Of a stretch of 5,105 bases of DNA, positions 5,091 to 5,105 are shown one piece after another; the stretch's first letter is position 1; the number at the start of each line of letters is the position of its first letter. The notes under the pieces are model-generated. The model had not been told where the DNA came from and searched no databases. It saw only the letters and a list, made by a program, of their open reading frames with translations. The translations under genes and the position numbers were made by a program. The DNA is from an uncultured Collinsella sp. (GTDB lineage Bacteria; Actinomycetota; Coriobacteriia; Coriobacteriales; Coriobacteriaceae): the NCBI GenBank assembly GCA_958427355.1, contig CAUACA010000043.1, forward strand, positions 1-5,105, in the 5' to 3' direction.

Positions 5091-5105
5091 ATGTCCGATT
5101 TGATT
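5091..5105 (+). CDS. Start of an unidentified downstream gene, cut by window edge
   Basis: ATG at 5091 opens MSDLI up to the window end. GGGAG (5079-5083) lies seven bases upstream, a good ribosome binding site. An in-frame ATG at 5085 is possible but would sit one base from the same site. The 72-base gap after the regulator holds no clear terminator (only a 4-bp GCTC/GAGC hairpin at 5037-5049), so co-transcription with the regulator is possible. Five codons are too few to assign a family. Confidence 0.45.

Overview
This is a high-GC bacterial window that reads as the intestinal actinobacterial type, most likely a Collinsella-like member of the Coriobacteriia. That placement is a judgement from base composition, Shine-Dalgarno use and gene content; no RNA gene or other marker in the window settles it. 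The window holds one complete sugar phosphotransferase (PTS) operon on the minus strand, a divergent GntR-family regulator on the plus strand, and fragments of two further genes at the edges.

Layout, read in the direction of operon transcription (right to left). A well-formed sigma70-type promoter at 4163-4190 drives a leader of about 160 nt that contains a predicted three-way-junction RNA fold. It is followed by a GH1 6-phospho-beta-glycosidase (2596-3996), a lactose/cellobiose-family membrane EIIC (1123-2475), EIIB (669-971) and EIIA (327-659). A strong GC-rich intrinsic terminator lies at 231-269. Beyond it, at the left edge, is the first 28 codons of a ROK-family sugar kinase on the same strand (1-85). 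To the right, the regulator (4299-5018) is transcribed away from the operon across a 302-bp divergent intergenic region. A further plus-strand gene appears to begin at 5091, but only five codons are present.

How the parts work together (inference from families). The EIIA-EIIB relay passes phosphate from HPr to a beta-linked disaccharide or beta-glycoside imported by EIIC. The GH1 enzyme splits the 6-phosphorylated product in the cytoplasm. The unphosphorylated sugar or aglycone released can be a hexose, which the neighbouring ROK kinase is well placed to phosphorylate. The HutC/UTRA-type GntR protein is the obvious candidate sensor of a phosphosugar and regulator of the divergent operon.

The genes are ordinary members of known families and I see no convincing undescribed protein system. 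The less ordinary content is non-coding. The leader fold has G-U wobbles that pair only in the operon transcript. GC-rich perfect inverted repeats sit in both wide intergenic gaps of the operon. A 9-mer, TTTGGCAGG, occurs three times, only in the two regions upstream of minus-strand genes. The GH1 phosphate-binding motif also has its lysine one position off the LacG pattern.
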